Assembly: GCA_021736545.1 (NCBI GenBank)
Contig: JAIPFS010000016.1
Coordinates: forward strand, 1-15,193
Source of the DNA: Spirochaetia bacterium
GTDB taxonomy: Bacteria > Spirochaetota > Spirochaetia > PWKH01
Length of the DNA stretch: 15,193 nucleotides
Reading direction: 5' to 3'
Of this stretch, positions 14,210-15,193 are shown piece after piece. The position numbers were made by a program, and so were the translations under genes. Under the pieces are notes generated by a model. The model had not been told where the DNA came from and ran no database searches. It saw nothing but the letters and a program-made list of their open reading frames with translations. Every line of letters begins with the position of its first letter. The first letter of the stretch is position 1.

Positions 14210-15127
14210 TTATCGAATTGAACCGGGCTGGATCTGCAGAGCATTCAGCCTCCCGCACTTCTGACCTGAATGAATACTCTCAATAAGGGATTTCCCCTCC
14301 AGCAAGGCTGCTGTAAGCCCCGCAGTAAAAGAATCTCCGGACCCAATGGTGTTTATAGGAGTAACAAAACCGGTCTCAGCCTCTTCAATCTTCCCCTCGC
14401 TGCAAAAGAGAATGGGTTTAATACCTCGGGTAAGTATACTGGTTATTCCGCTCTTTTTCCACAGCTCAAGCATCTTATTTTTTACAGCCTGAAGGGCTTC
14501 TTCATCATCTGCATGTTCCTTAAAGTCTTTATCGGGGAAGAGGGTTCCGGCAAATTCCTTAAAGTTCGGTTTTATGAAATCCGGTCCGTACTCCAGGGAA
14601 TTCAGAAGATCATTCCCTTTGATATCAAGAACTACCATTTTTTCGGCAGCTTTGGCCTTTTTAACCATTTCCGGGATGATAGCGTCGGAATATCCAGCGG
14701 CAACTGTTCCAGATATAGTCACACAGGAAAACTGCGGCAGCAGGCGGTCAAACAAGTCCATTGCCCTTTTTTCGGTTCCTTCAACCACAGGCTGAGCTTC
14801 TTCAACAATTTCCGTAACACTATGGTTTTCCCGATTGATCAGAGTATAGCAGGAACGTATCTCGCTCTGGGAGTCAACATATTCTATTGAGATATTATCG
14901 GTTTTCACTAGATCAAGAAATTCATTCAGCCGTGACCCTCCGGCATGAGTCAAATGGACAGCATCAATACCCAGCTGACCAAGAACCCTTGCGGTATTCA
15001 TTCCTTTGCCTGCTACATGCAGATAGTGCTCTCTGCTCCTGTTTACCTCGTTCTCCCAGAAGTGTTCTAGAAAAATGGTTTTCTGCAGTACCGGATTAAG
15101 ACAAATTGCTAAAACATTTTTTTCCAT
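14210..15127 (-). CDS. PfkB-family sugar kinase (1-phosphofructokinase/tagatose-6-phosphate kinase-like)
   Basis: This 305-residue protein has both PfkB signatures: HVAGKGMNTARVLGQLG (37-53) near the N-terminus and TPINTIGSGDSFTAGL (256-271) near the C-terminus, with D265 as the catalytic base. KPNFKEF (186-192) is the conserved substrate-side segment. The N-terminal segment is LNPVLQKTI, where many 1-phosphofructokinases have NPxxD. The Asp that contacts the sugar is thus Gln, which suggests a shifted specificity. The second signature also has Asn (NTIGSGD) in place of the more common Asp. It phosphorylates a sugar or sugar phosphate with ATP in the cytoplasm. The start has only a weak GAG sequence about 9 bases upstream. 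It lies 3 bases after the stop codon of a probable membrane protein and 26 bp before the SDR gene, so it is likely part of a carbohydrate operon extending beyond the window. Confidence 0.9.
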   Translation of the reverse strand: MEKNVLAICLNPVLQKTIFLEHFWENEVNRSREHYLHVAGKGMNTARVLGQLGIDAVHLTHAGGSRLNEFLDLVKTDNISIEYVDSQSEIRSCYTLINRENHSVTEIVEEAQPVVEGTEKRAMDLFDRLLPQFSCVTISGTVAAGYSDAIIPEMVKKAKAAEKMVVLDIKGNDLLNSLEYGPDFIKPNFKEFAGTLFPDKDFKEHADDEEALQAVKNKMLELWKKSGITSILTRGIKPILFCSEGKIEEAETGFVTPINTIGSGDSFTAGLTAALLEGKSLIESIHSGQKCGRLNALQIQPGSIR

Positions 15128-15130
15128 AAT

Positions 15131-15193
15131 CTAATTCTCACAAATAATGGTCATGATGTAAAGAGCCCAAACTGCAATACCAATCCCGAGCAA
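15131..15193 (-). CDS. C-terminal end of a probable membrane protein (5' end outside the window)
   Basis: From the right edge, a minus-strand frame gives 20 residues ending at TAG (15131-15133). They begin LLGIGIAVWALYIM and form one hydrophobic stretch typical of a membrane helix. The stop lies 3 bases before the ATG of the PfkB kinase, the spacing expected inside an operon. An open frame of this length could be chance, and the family cannot be told. A sugar transporter subunit would fit the context, but nothing in the sequence proves it. Confidence 0.45.
   Translation of the reverse strand: MLGIGIAVWALYIMTIICEN

Noticed and set aside
13840..14286. 148-codon plus-strand frame across the SDR start and kinase end
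   Set aside because: It spans two well-supported minus-strand genes and has no coding signature.
14270..14890. 206-codon plus-strand frame inside the PfkB kinase gene
   Set aside because: Antisense shadow of a gene with both PfkB signatures; no start signal or recognisable motif.

Overview
The window looks like chromosomal DNA of a free-living, fermentative bacterium, most likely a spirochaete (Spirochaetales). This rests on overall protein character: a long U32 protein, a diverged GTP-type PEP carboxykinase and a stand-alone archaeal-type ornithine cyclodeaminase. The gene content is housekeeping or metabolic. I see no phage, transposon, CRISPR, tRNA or rRNA sequence. The organism call is an inference (about 0.6).

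Layout, left to right. Bases 1-386 are the 3' end of an AmmeMemoRadiSam radical SAM enzyme gene. A long AT-rich gap with repeats and dyads (387-899) leads into a MarR-type regulator (+). A large U32-family protein (-) at 1556-4087 diverges from an ornithine cyclodeaminase-type gene (+, 4150). That gene is followed on the same strand by a CX5R phosphatase of the atypical lipid/tyrosine phosphatase type (5500) and by GTP-PEP carboxykinase pckG (6407), which ends in a strong bidirectional terminator (8395-8426).

The centre-right is a purine block. A two-gene operon on the minus strand encodes the molybdopterin subunit (8967-11231) and the 2Fe-2S subunit (8476-8967) of a xanthine dehydrogenase-family enzyme. 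It diverges from an NCS2 xanthine/urate-type permease (+, 11350-12744). The 118-bp gap between them carries a TAGTATACTA palindrome and possible overlapping promoters, so uptake and oxidation of a purine are probably co-controlled. No FAD subunit gene lies next to them.

The right end reads leftwards. The last codons of a hydrophobic protein (window edge) are followed by a PfkB-family sugar kinase, an SDR oxidoreductase and a PadR regulator. The PadR 3' end runs into a tandem array (7 x 8 bp plus 3 x 9 bp), and a bidirectional terminator separates it from the convergent permease.

I did not find a clearly new multi-gene system. The most unusual signals are the tandem array fused to the padR stop codon, the CxCx4CxC tail of PEP carboxykinase, the FAD-less XDH pair, a possible leaderless start at 4150, and repeat-rich gaps before the MarR and phosphatase genes.
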